Shown one piece after another: positions 1 through 6,782 of a stretch of DNA of 10,312 nucleotides (position 1 is its first letter; each line of letters starts with the position of its first letter). This stretch comes from Eubacteriales bacterium (lineage in GTDB: Bacteria > Bacillota_A > Clostridia > Christensenellales > Aristaeellaceae), in assembly GCA_030528845.1 (NCBI GenBank), contig JAUMYC010000080.1:1-10312 (forward strand), written 5' to 3'. Below the pieces are notes generated by a model that saw nothing but the letters and a program-made list of their open reading frames with translations, was not told the origin of the DNA and did not search any database. A program made the translations under genes and the position numbers.

Positions 1-843
1 CTCTTTGAGCTCTCGCGCTATCTGCGCAGGGAAAAGCCGGACGTCGTGGTCTCCTTTGCCGCACGCATCAACCTTCTCGTGCTCGGCGCGTCGATTTCCT
101 GCAAAAAGCCGCGGCTGATCGTCTCGGAGCGCAACGACCCCATGAAAGACACCCGCACTGCGGGCGTGCGCAAGCTCGCCGAGCTGCTCTACCCGCGCGC
201 CGACGCGATCGTCTTTCAGACCGAACACGCGCGCAGCTGTTTTTCGCAGCGCGTGCAGCAGAAGGGCTGCCTGATCCCCAACCCCGTCACGGCCGGGCTC
301 CCCGCTTCCACAAGGAGCACGAAGCGCATCGTCGCCGTCGGTAAGCTGATGCAGCAGAAAAACCACGCGGCGCTGATCCGTGCTTTCGGACGGATCAGGC
401 ATAAATACCCGCAGCACACGCTGCATATCTACGGAGACGGCCCGCTGCGGCCGGAGCTGGAGCGCCTTATCGAGCGAGAAGGGCTGAGCGGGCGCGTGTT
501 CCTCGAAGGATGGCAGACCAATGTCAACGAGCGCATCGCGGACGCCGCGCTGTTCGTGCTCCCGTCCGATTACGAAGGCCTTTCCAACGCGCTGATGGAA
601 GCCGTCGCCATGGGCATGCCCTGCATCTCCACCGACTGCGCCGGCGCGCGCGATCTGATCGACCACGAAAAGAGCGGGCTGATCGTTCCCGTCGGTGGAG
701 AGGAAGAGCTTGCCCAAGCCATGGATCGCCTCCTGTCCGACGAAGCGCTCGCCGCGGCATACGGCGACGCCGCGCGGGAGCGCGCGCAGGCCTTCCGCAC
801 CGACAAGATCCTCTCCCGCTGGGAGGCCGTTATCGAAGGATAA
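1..843 (+). CDS. Glycosyltransferase family 4 (GT-B fold), 5'-truncated by the window edge
   Basis: The reading frame is open from base 1, so the N-terminus lies outside the window; 280 residues are visible. GT4 enzymes are retaining transferases that move a sugar from a nucleotide-sugar donor, usually at the inner face of the membrane, during polysaccharide assembly. The visible part contains the end of the N-terminal acceptor domain (LIVSERND, then a PNPV hinge segment). The C-terminal donor domain follows, with GKLMQQKNH (the basic phosphate-binding loop), LHIYGDGPLRPELE and the GT4 E-x7-E motif YEGLSNALME (Glu codons at 574 and 598). It then has STDCAGARDLI, unlike the STDCPSGPREIL of the two downstream GT4 genes, so it belongs to a different subfamily and probably makes a different linkage. 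The GTG at 46 is internal, not a start. The next gene begins 20 bases after the stop, consistent with an operon. Donor and acceptor cannot be told from the sequence. Confidence 0.93.
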   Translation, partial: LFELSRYLRREKPDVVVSFAARINLLVLGASISCKKPRLIVSERNDPMKDTRTAGVRKLAELLYPRADAIVFQTEHARSCFSQRVQQKGCLIPNPVTAGLPASTRSTKRIVAVGKLMQQKNHAALIRAFGRIRHKYPQHTLHIYGDGPLRPELERLIEREGLSGRVFLEGWQTNVNERIADAALFVLPSDYEGLSNALMEAVAMGMPCISTDCAGARDLIDHEKSGLIVPVGGEEELAQAMDRLLSDEALAAAYGDAARERAQAFRTDKILSRWEAVIEG

Positions 844-850
844 CGCCCAA

Positions 851-859
851 GAAAGGAAG
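851..859 (+). promoter_or_regulatory. Ribosome binding site setting the GTG start at 864
   Basis: The purine run GAAAGGAAG lies 4 bases before GTG 864. The same frame is open back to 510, inside the preceding gene. This site, together with the conserved GT-B N-terminus (hydrophobic strand then GGGAEHA) right after it, identifies 864 as the true start. Confidence 0.75.
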
Positions 860-863
860 TACA

Positions 864-2081
864 GTGAAAAAAAACGTCGCGATCATCATCCATAAACTCT
901 ACGGCGGGGGCGCGGAACACGCGGCCTGCAACCTCTCTTTGTTTCTTCAGGAGAAATGCAGCGTGACGCTCGTCGCATTCGACGCGCGCAATGCTGCCTA
1001 TCCGCATACCGAAAACACCGTCGATATGGGCGTGCCCGCCGCAGGAAACCTCTTCGAGCGGCTGCTTTTGCTGCCCAGACGCGTCGCAAAGCTTAGGAAG
1101 ATCAAAAAAGAGCGCGCGATCGACGTCTCCGTTGCGCTCCTGCCCGGCCCGAGCATGGCCAGCGCCCTCTCCCGTCAAAAGGGGGAGAAGACGATCATGT
1201 CCGTGCGTAATTATCTCTCCATGCAGGAGGGGAACAAGGGCCTCTCCGCGCTCAAGACGAAATTCACCGCCTCGCTCTCCGATTGCGTCGTGGCGGTCTC
1301 GCGCATGGCCGCGCTGGATCTGCACGAAAATTTCAACATCCCGGAGGGCAAGCTGCGCGTGATCTACAATGCTGTTGACCCGGGCCTGCTAGCCCACGAA
1401 TACGACAGGAGCATGCCGTGGCTCAGCGGCGACGGCCCGGTCGTGATCACCATGGGCCGCCTGCACGAACAGAAGGCGCATTGGCGGCTCATCCGCGCGA
1501 TGGCGGAAGTCGTAAAGGCCGTCCCGAATGCGAAGCTGGTCATTCTCGGCAGCGGCGAATATCAGCAGCGGCTCTCGGCGCTTATAAAAGAACTCGGGCT
1601 GGAAAAGAACGTGTTCCTGCCCGGCTATGTCGTCTCGCCGCACGGCTATGTGCGCCGCGCGGATCTGTTCGTGCTCTCTTCCTATTACGAAGGCATGCCC
1701 AACGCCATGCTCGAGGCGATGGCCTGCGGCGTGCCGGTCGTCTCGACGGACTGCCCCAGCGGCCCGAGGGAGATCCTCGCGCCGGACACCTCCATCAATG
1801 TGGTCGCCGATGGAGTGGAGCGGGCGAAATATGGCGTGCTGGTGCCGCCGCTGGAAAAGGGCGGGTTTAACGCGACCGAGCCTCTCTCCGCATCGGAGAA
1901 GCATCTATCTAAGGCGATCCTCGCGCTGCTTTCCGACAAAGAGCTGCGCGCAGACTATGCAAGGCGGGCAAAATCCCGCGCGGCGGATTTTTCTCCGGAA
2001 ACGATCGCGGGACAATGGCTTTCGCTGATCCAGTCTCTCGCAAACGGAAACCACTCCGCATCCTCTTCGGAAGGGAAATAG
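864..2081 (+). CDS. Glycosyltransferase family 4, first copy of a paralogous pair
   Basis: A 405-residue GT-B enzyme, a normal length for GT4. It begins with the strand KKNVAIIIH and the glycine loop GGGAEHA (14-20), which closes over the sugar nucleotide. The C-terminal donor domain has GRLHEQKAH (198-206, with the Arg and Lys that contact the donor phosphates), LVILGSGEYQQRL, the E-x7-E pair Glu276/Glu284 in YEGMPNAMLEAM, and STDCPSGPREIL (294-305). The last motif is typical of GT4 enzymes that build O-antigen-like, capsular and N-glycan oligosaccharides. There is no signal peptide or membrane span, so it should work in the cytoplasm or peripherally on the membrane. It is paralogous to the gene at 3006-4181: both carry NAAYPH, the same GT4 motifs at residues 276-305 and RAADFSPE. 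The hydrophilic Ser-rich tail NGNHSASSSEGK is absent from the paralogue. It starts with GTG 20 bases after the upstream gene. Substrate unknown. Confidence 0.93.
   Translation: MKKNVAIIIHKLYGGGAEHAACNLSLFLQEKCSVTLVAFDARNAAYPHTENTVDMGVPAAGNLFERLLLLPRRVAKLRKIKKERAIDVSVALLPGPSMASALSRQKGEKTIMSVRNYLSMQEGNKGLSALKTKFTASLSDCVVAVSRMAALDLHENFNIPEGKLRVIYNAVDPGLLAHEYDRSMPWLSGDGPVVITMGRLHEQKAHWRLIRAMAEVVKAVPNAKLVILGSGEYQQRLSALIKELGLEKNVFLPGYVVSPHGYVRRADLFVLSSYYEGMPNAMLEAMACGVPVVSTDCPSGPREILAPDTSINVVADGVERAKYGVLVPPLEKGGFNATEPLSASEKHLSKAILALLSDKELRADYARRAKSRAADFSPETIAGQWLSLIQSLANGNHSASSSEGK
1734..1789 (+). repeat. Intragenic repeat shared with 3876-3931 (copy 1)
   Basis: These 56 bases match 3876-3931 at 54 positions; the two differences are silent-type C/T and G/A changes. 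They encode PVVSTDCPSGPREILAPDT in both GT4 genes. The neighbouring gene sequence is much less alike, so this is a conserved island in two paralogues, not a mobile repeat. Confidence 0.75.
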
Positions 2082-2085
2082 ATCC

Positions 2086-3009
2086 ATGTCTCTGAAAAAA
2101 ACGTTGCTCCGCAGCCCTCTTGTGCAGGATATCGTGTTCTGGCGCGATTACTACCGGGGGATGCTCAACTACGCCCTGCGCAGAGAGGAAACGCTGCGCA
2201 GGCGCTTTGTGCGCAAATGCGGCTACGAGCCCGACCTGAAGCAGCCGAAGACCTACAACGAAAAGCTGCAATGGCTCAAGCTGTACTGGCGCGATCCGCT
2301 CGCGGAACAATGCGCCGACAAGATCGAAGCGCGAAAATACGTCGCCTCGCTGGGCTACGCTGACGCGCTCATCCCGATGCTGGGTGCGTATTCCTCCGCA
2401 AGGGAGATCGATTTTTCCGCCCTGCCGGATTCTTTCGTGCTTAAGGCCGCACATTGCTCCGGTATGGTCAGCCTCTGCGCGGACAAAGCGCGCTACGACG
2501 TCCGCCGCGCCCGCAGAGACTGTGCGCGCTGGCTGAAGATCAACTATTACAACTACAGCGCGGAATGGGTTTATAAGTATATGCCCAAGCGCGTGCTGGC
2601 CGAGCGGCTGCTCGAAAGTGAAGACGGAAGCCTGCCCTGCGATTATAAGATCTACTGCTTCCACGGCGAGCCCAAATGCGTGATGGTCGCCTCCGGGCGC
2701 ATGGAAAACAGCCTCTGTATGGATTTTTTCACTCCGCAGTGGGAGCGCATGCCCTTCAAGCGGCATAACCCGAACAGCGCTGTGCCGCCGAAGAAGCCTG
2801 CACAGCTGGAGGAAATGCTCGCGATGGCGCATAGGCTGTCCGCTCCGTTTCCGCACGCCCGGGTGGATCTGTACAGCGTGCAGGGGAAGATCTATTTTGG
2901 AGAGATCACCTTTTTCCCCGCCACGGGCATGCAGCCCTTTGAACCGTTTGAATACGACCTGCTCTTTGGCAGCTGGCTGGATCTGAGCAGAGTGGAGAAG
3001 AAGAAATGA
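2086..3009 (+). CDS. TupA-like ATP-grasp family protein, probable polysaccharide-modifying ligase
   Basis: A 307-residue protein matching the TupA-like ATP-grasp family, named after a teichuronopeptide biosynthesis gene. Visible marks in order: KTYNEKLQWLKLYWRDPL (55-72), DKIEARKYVASLG (78-90), nucleotide-binding strand FVLKAAHCSG (117-126), YKIYCFHGEPK (187-197), and the C-terminal metal and ATP segment RVDLYSVQGKIYFGEITFF (259-277), where Asp261 and Glu273 are likely Mg ligands. ATP-grasp enzymes activate a carboxylate as an acyl phosphate and join it to an amine or similar nucleophile. In this family the natural target is mostly untested; a bond between an amino acid or peptide and a sugar polymer is the usual inference. 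Family members usually read HGSG where this one has HCSG. The ATG lies 4 bases after the preceding stop, with GGAAGGG at 2069-2075 as ribosome site. Its last bases overlap the next GT4 gene by ATGA, so the genes are probably translationally coupled. Confidence 0.88.
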   Translation: MSLKKTLLRSPLVQDIVFWRDYYRGMLNYALRREETLRRRFVRKCGYEPDLKQPKTYNEKLQWLKLYWRDPLAEQCADKIEARKYVASLGYADALIPMLGAYSSAREIDFSALPDSFVLKAAHCSGMVSLCADKARYDVRRARRDCARWLKINYYNYSAEWVYKYMPKRVLAERLLESEDGSLPCDYKIYCFHGEPKCVMVASGRMENSLCMDFFTPQWERMPFKRHNPNSAVPPKKPAQLEEMLAMAHRLSAPFPHARVDLYSVQGKIYFGEITFFPATGMQPFEPFEYDLLFGSWLDLSRVEKKK

Positions 3010-4181
3010 CCGAGAACAGAAAAAAGAAAGTATGCATCATCGTCAGCGTCCTCAAGGACGGCGGAGCGCAGCGCGCGGCGGGTAATATCTCCATGGCGCT
3101 GGAAGAGGACTGCGAGGTTTCCTTCGTCACCTTCTCCGCCGACAACGCCGCCTATCCCCACGGCGGCACGCTCTATGACCTGCGTCTGCCGCGCAAAAAG
3201 GGCCTGCTTGCAGCAACGCTGAACGAATGGAAACGCACACGGGCGCTGGGCGCTCTGAAAAAGAAACTGCAGCCCGATATCTGCATCAGCTTTCTGGACG
3301 ATGCGAACCTGCCCAATGTACTGACAAAGGGAAAATGCAAAACCATCGTTTCCCTGCGCACGCACCTGTCTTCGCGGCCTATGGGCCGCCTCGCCCGCGC
3401 AAAGGCCCGCTTTGCCTATTCCCGCGCGGACGGCGTCGTCAGCGTATCCAAAGCCGCCATGGAGGATCTCATTCGGCTCGGCTATGCAAAGCGGGAAAAC
3501 TGCCGCGCCATCGGCAACATGGTCGACGGCGGCGCGCTGCTCGAGCGCGCCGGGCAGCAGCCCAAGCGTGCGGGCGAAGGCCCGCTCGTGGCGACGATGG
3601 GCTCCCTTGTCGCGCAGAAGGGCATGTGGAATCTGCTGCGCGCGTTCCGGCTCGTGCTGCATGAGCACCCGACCGCACAGCTGATGCTTCTGGGCGGCGG
3701 AAAAACAGAGCTGTATCGGAAGCTTGCGCGGGAGCTGGGCATAGAAAACAGCGTGACCTTCCAAGGCTTTGTCAAAAACCCGCACGGTTTGCTCAAACAG
3801 GCCGACCTCTTCGTGTTCCCCTCGCGCTTTGAGGGCATGCCCAACGCCCTGTTGGAGGCCATGAGCCTCGGCCTTCCGGTCGTTTCGACGGACTGCCCCA
3901 GCGGCCCGAGAGAGATCCTCGCGCCGGACACGCCGATCGACAAGACCGCGGCGGAGATCGAATATGCGCCCTATGGCGTGCTGCTGCCCGTGCCGCAGGG
4001 AGGGTTCCTTGAGGCGGGGGAAGAATACACGAAGGAAGAAGAGCTGATGGCGCAGACGATCTGCCGCATGCTCTCCGACGACGCGCTGCGGCGGAGTTAT
4101 GCGGAAAAAGCCGCGCAGCGTGCGGCGGATTTTTCCCCGGAAGCGATCAAAAGAGAATGGCTTGCGCTCATTGAACAATAA
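3006..4181 (+). CDS. Glycosyltransferase family 4, second copy of the paralogous pair
   Basis: A 391-residue GT-B glycosyltransferase starting at an ATG that overlaps the stop of the ATP-grasp gene (ATGA). The N-terminal strand KKVCIIVSVL is followed by the loop DGGAQRAAGN. The donor domain has GSLVAQKGMWNLL (199-211), LMLLGGGKTELYRKL, the E-x7-E pair Glu276/Glu284 in FEGMPNALLEAM, STDCPSGPREIL (294-305) and the C-terminal RAADFSPE (372-379). These motifs sit at almost the same residue numbers as in the gene at 864-2081, so the two arose by duplication and now flank the ATP-grasp gene. One difference stands out: where the paralogue has GRL, with the Arg that normally contacts the donor phosphates, this protein has GSL, although the following Lys205 is kept. 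It may use a different donor geometry or be less active. Cytoplasmic; donor and acceptor unknown. Confidence 0.93.
   Translation: MTENRKKKVCIIVSVLKDGGAQRAAGNISMALEEDCEVSFVTFSADNAAYPHGGTLYDLRLPRKKGLLAATLNEWKRTRALGALKKKLQPDICISFLDDANLPNVLTKGKCKTIVSLRTHLSSRPMGRLARAKARFAYSRADGVVSVSKAAMEDLIRLGYAKRENCRAIGNMVDGGALLERAGQQPKRAGEGPLVATMGSLVAQKGMWNLLRAFRLVLHEHPTAQLMLLGGGKTELYRKLARELGIENSVTFQGFVKNPHGLLKQADLFVFPSRFEGMPNALLEAMSLGLPVVSTDCPSGPREILAPDTPIDKTAAEIEYAPYGVLLPVPQGGFLEAGEEYTKEEELMAQTICRMLSDDALRRSYAEKAAQRAADFSPEAIKREWLALIEQ
3876..3931 (+). repeat. Intragenic repeat shared with 1734-1789 (copy 2)
   Basis: This is the partner of the 56-base island at 1734-1789 (54 of 56 bases identical). A second, shorter island links the same genes near their 3' ends: 1980-2006 and 4122-4148 agree at 25 of 27 bases, over the codons for AADFSPE. 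Confidence 0.75.
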
Positions 4182-4182
4182 A

Positions 4183-4188
4183 AGGAGG
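4183..4188 (+). promoter_or_regulatory. Strong ribosome binding site for the sulfatase GTG start
   Basis: A perfect AGGAGG stands 7 bases before GTG 4196, directly after the stop of the GT4 gene. It selects GTG 4196 over the out-of-frame GTG at 4194 and suggests the sulfatase is translated strongly and independently of the upstream gene. Confidence 0.85.
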
Positions 4189-4195
4189 AGATTGT

Positions 4196-5656
4196 GTGCG
4201 AATTCTGTTTCTCGATCTCGATACCCTGAGGCCGGATCATCTCGGCTGCTACGGCTATATGCGCGACACGTCCCCGAATATCGACTCCATTGCCGCCGAC
4301 GGCGTGCGCTTCACGGGCTACCATTGCTCCGACGCGCCCTGTCTGCCCTCGCGCGCCGCGCTCTTTTCCGGGCGCTTCGGCATCCATAACGGCGCGGTGG
4401 GCCATGGCGACACCTGCGGCGACATGCGCATCGACGGCTTCGGGCGCGATTTCCGCGACTACATGGCCGACCACGGCCTGATCGGTTCGCTGCGCAAGGC
4501 CGGTTATCGCACCGTTTCCGTCAGCCCCTTCGCCGAGAGGCACGGCTCCTGGTGGTTCTATGCGGGCTTTAACGAGATGCACAACACCGGCAAATGCGGC
4601 AACGAGACCGCCGGAGAGATCGCGCCCGTCGCCGAAAAATGGCTCCGCGAAAACGCGAAGGAAGACAACTGGCTGCTGCACGTCAATTTCTGGGATCCGC
4701 ACACGCCCTATCGCGCGCCGGAGAGCTTCGGCAACCCCTTTGCGGAGCAGCCCTATCCCGACTGGCTCACCGACGAGCTCGTCGCCCGGCACCGCAGCGA
4801 GGTACACCCGCACGGCGCGCGGGAGATCGATATGTTCGACAATATCATCAGCCCCGCCTTCCCGCGCATGCCCGGCGAGGTCTTCGACGCGGCGGACGCG
4901 CGCCGCATGTTCGACGGCTATGACTGCGGCATCCGCCATATGGACGAGACCATCGGCGGTCTGCTGAACATCCTGCGCGAGGCGGGCGTATACGAAGAGA
5001 CCGCCATCATCGTCACCAGCGATCACGGCGAAAATCTCGGCGAGCTGGGGCTGTACGCCGAGCATGCGACCGCCGACGCCGTCACCTGCAACATCCCGAT
5101 GATCATCCGCTGGCCGGGCGTGACCAAGAGCGGCCATGTGGACGATTCGCTGCACTACAACATCGACCTGCTGCCCACACTCGCGCAGCTGCACGGCGTG
5201 CAGCCGCATGCATGGTGGGACGGCGAGAGCTACCTCGGCGCCCTGCGCGGCGAGAAACAGGGCAGGGAAGAGCTCGTGCTGAGCCAGTGCGCGCACGTCT
5301 GTCAGCGCAGCGCACGCTTTGGAGACTGGCTCTACATGCGCACCGTTCACGACGGCTTCCACCTCACATGGCCGCGCGAGATGCTCTTTAACCTCAAGGA
5401 CGATCCGCACGAAACGCAGGATCTGGCTGCGCAGCGGCCCGATCTGTGCGCACAGGGCGCGAAGATCATTCTCGACTGGCAGGAAGAGCAGATGCTGAGC
5501 TCGAACTCGCAGATCGACCCCATGTGGACAGTCATGCGCGAAGGCGGCCCCTTCCATTCGCGCGGCTACGGCAAGCAGTATTCCGAATACCTTCGTCAGA
5601 CCGAGCGCGAGCATTGGCTCGAGTCGTTCCGTCAGAAGCATCCCGAGGAGTTTTGA
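4196..5656 (+). CDS. Formylglycine-dependent sulfatase family hydrolase, apparently cytoplasmic
   Basis: A 486-residue alkaline-phosphatase-superfamily sulfatase. The N-terminus RILFLDLDTLRPDHLGCYGY is the family's metal-binding opening (Asp9 the likely ligand), followed by TSPNIDSIAADGVRFTGYH. The signature CLPSR at 49-53 places Cys49 as the residue to be oxidised to formylglycine, with Arg53 stabilising it. WDPHTPYRAP (166-175) and TSDHGENLGELGLY (274-287, Asp276/His277) supply further metal and active-site residues. The C-terminal MLFNLKDDPHETQDLA (396-411) is the usual sulfatase tail. The protein begins straight in the first core strand, so there is no signal peptide; most characterised sulfatases are exported. 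Cys-type sulfatases cleave sulfate esters, but related Cys enzymes hydrolyse phosphonate or phosphate esters, so the substrate may not be sulfated. It needs a formylglycine-generating enzyme, and none is encoded here. It sits 14 bases after the GT4 gene and 40 before the oxidoreductases. Confidence 0.92.
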   Translation: MRILFLDLDTLRPDHLGCYGYMRDTSPNIDSIAADGVRFTGYHCSDAPCLPSRAALFSGRFGIHNGAVGHGDTCGDMRIDGFGRDFRDYMADHGLIGSLRKAGYRTVSVSPFAERHGSWWFYAGFNEMHNTGKCGNETAGEIAPVAEKWLRENAKEDNWLLHVNFWDPHTPYRAPESFGNPFAEQPYPDWLTDELVARHRSEVHPHGAREIDMFDNIISPAFPRMPGEVFDAADARRMFDGYDCGIRHMDETIGGLLNILREAGVYEETAIIVTSDHGENLGELGLYAEHATADAVTCNIPMIIRWPGVTKSGHVDDSLHYNIDLLPTLAQLHGVQPHAWWDGESYLGALRGEKQGREELVLSQCAHVCQRSARFGDWLYMRTVHDGFHLTWPREMLFNLKDDPHETQDLAAQRPDLCAQGAKIILDWQEEQMLSSNSQIDPMWTVMREGGPFHSRGYGKQYSEYLRQTEREHWLESFRQKHPEEF

Positions 5657-5677
5657 CACAGAAGATCATATCGTTTG

Positions 5678-5684
5678 AAGGAGG
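5678..5684 (+). promoter_or_regulatory. Ribosome binding site for the first oxidoreductase
   Basis: AAGGAGG lies 12 bases before ATG 5697 in the 40-base gap after the sulfatase. No promoter-like -35/-10 pair or terminator hairpin is seen in this gap, so read-through from upstream is likely. Confidence 0.7.
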
Positions 5685-5696
5685 CGGAGCAGCATT

Positions 5697-6782
5697 ATGA
5701 ACAAAAAGATCCGCGTAGCGATCCTCGGTCAGGGGCGCAGCGGCCGCAATATCCACGGCGCGCACCTGAAGACCGACGACCGTTTTGAGATCGTCGCCGT
5801 CGTCGATCCCCTTGCCGACAGGCGCGAGCGCGCCATGCGCGAATACGGCATCGGCGATGTATACGAAAACGTGCGCGAGCTCTACGGCCGCACGGATATC
5901 GACCTCGTTGTCAATTCCACGCCCAGCCCGCTGCATCAGCCCCTTGCAGTGGAGCTGATGAAAAACGGCTTCAACGTGCTGCAGGAAAAGCCCATCGCCG
6001 GCACGAAGGCCGAAGTGGAGGAATTGGAGAGGACCATCGAGGAGACGGGCAGGACCTATCTCATCTTCCTGCAGAGCCGCTATGCGCCGCAGTATGTAAA
6101 GGTGAGCCGGATAGCCAAGAGCGGCGTTCTCGGCCGCCTTGTGCAGTGCAAGATCACCTGCTCGGGCTATAACCGCCGCTGGGACTGGCAGACCCTGCAG
6201 GAAAACGTAGCCGGCAGCCTGTATAATTCCGGGCCGCATCCCGTGGGACAGGCGCTGGAGCTGCTGGATTATTACGACGGCATGCCGGAGGTCTGGTGCC
6301 ACATGGATCGGGCGAACACCTACGGCGACGCGGAGGATTTCTGCAAGCTGATGCTGCGCGCCCCCGGCAGGCCCATCATCGATGTGGAGATCTCCTGCTG
6401 CGACGCCTACCCGACCTACACCTTCGAGATCCAGGGCACGCGCGGCACTCTTCTGGCCGACAATACCACCGTTCGCTGGAAATATTTCCGTGAAGAGGAA
6501 TCTCCGGAGCAGCATTTGATCCGCGAACCGCTGCGCGACGAGGAAGGCCTCCCGATCTATTGCCGCGAAAACCTGACATGGTATGAAGAGCAGGTGGAAA
6601 ACGCCAATATCACAGACAACGTCTTCTCCGATGCGACGCGCCGTCTGTATGACGACGTCTACGCCAAACTGGTCGACGGGGTGGAGCCCAATGTCACGCT
6701 CAAGCAGGTCAAACAGCAGATCTGCGTGATGGAAGAGGCGCACAGGCAGAATCCGCTCTCCAGACTGGAGGAAAACGTATGA
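5697..6782 (+). CDS. Gfo/Idh/MocA-family NAD(P)-dependent oxidoreductase, full-length
   Basis: A 361-residue protein of the usual length for the family. Its Rossmann domain opens with KIRVAILGQGRSGRNIHG, where GQGRSG (11-16) is the dinucleotide loop. VVNSTPSPLH (71-80) follows, then the family hallmark EKPI (97-100), whose Lys98 lines the active site. In the C-terminal sheet domain, LYNSGPHPVGQALELL (175-190) holds the position of the conserved catalytic His (His181). Such enzymes oxidise or reduce a sugar, sugar nucleotide, inositol or sugar acid at a ring hydroxyl or keto group, using NAD(H) or NADP(H) in the cytoplasm. The gene shares an ATGA overlap with a second family member, so the two are probably made together and may act on successive forms of one substrate. 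It is predicted to follow the sulfatase on the same mRNA. The specific substrate cannot be read from the sequence. Confidence 0.93.
   Translation: MNKKIRVAILGQGRSGRNIHGAHLKTDDRFEIVAVVDPLADRRERAMREYGIGDVYENVRELYGRTDIDLVVNSTPSPLHQPLAVELMKNGFNVLQEKPIAGTKAEVEELERTIEETGRTYLIFLQSRYAPQYVKVSRIAKSGVLGRLVQCKITCSGYNRRWDWQTLQENVAGSLYNSGPHPVGQALELLDYYDGMPEVWCHMDRANTYGDAEDFCKLMLRAPGRPIIDVEISCCDAYPTYTFEIQGTRGTLLADNTTVRWKYFREEESPEQHLIREPLRDEEGLPIYCRENLTWYEEQVENANITDNVFSDATRRLYDDVYAKLVDGVEPNVTLKQVKQQICVMEEAHRQNPLSRLEENV

Noticed and set aside
510..863. Upstream in-frame extension of the GT4 gene at 864
   Set aside because: It overlaps the conserved C-terminal domain of the preceding GT4 in another frame and encodes Arg-rich noise; the GT-B N-terminus begins at 864.
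1909..2856. Minus-strand open frame of 315 codons opposite the ATP-grasp gene
   Set aside because: It is antisense to a gene with a complete ATP-grasp motif set, and the translation is featureless.
2892..4178. Long minus-strand open frame (428 codons) opposite the second GT4 gene
   Set aside because: It lies antisense to a gene with full GT4 motifs, its translation shows no family motif, and long antisense frames are expected in G+C-rich genes with biased third positions.
4097..5659. Minus-strand open frame of 520 codons opposite the sulfatase
   Set aside because: It spans nearly the whole sulfatase in antisense and shows only Ala/Val/Gly-rich sequence without a recognisable fold; a codon-bias shadow.
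5657..5696. Possible promoter between the sulfatase and the oxidoreductases
   Set aside because: The 40 bases contain a clear ribosome site but no convincing -35/-10 pair or hairpin.
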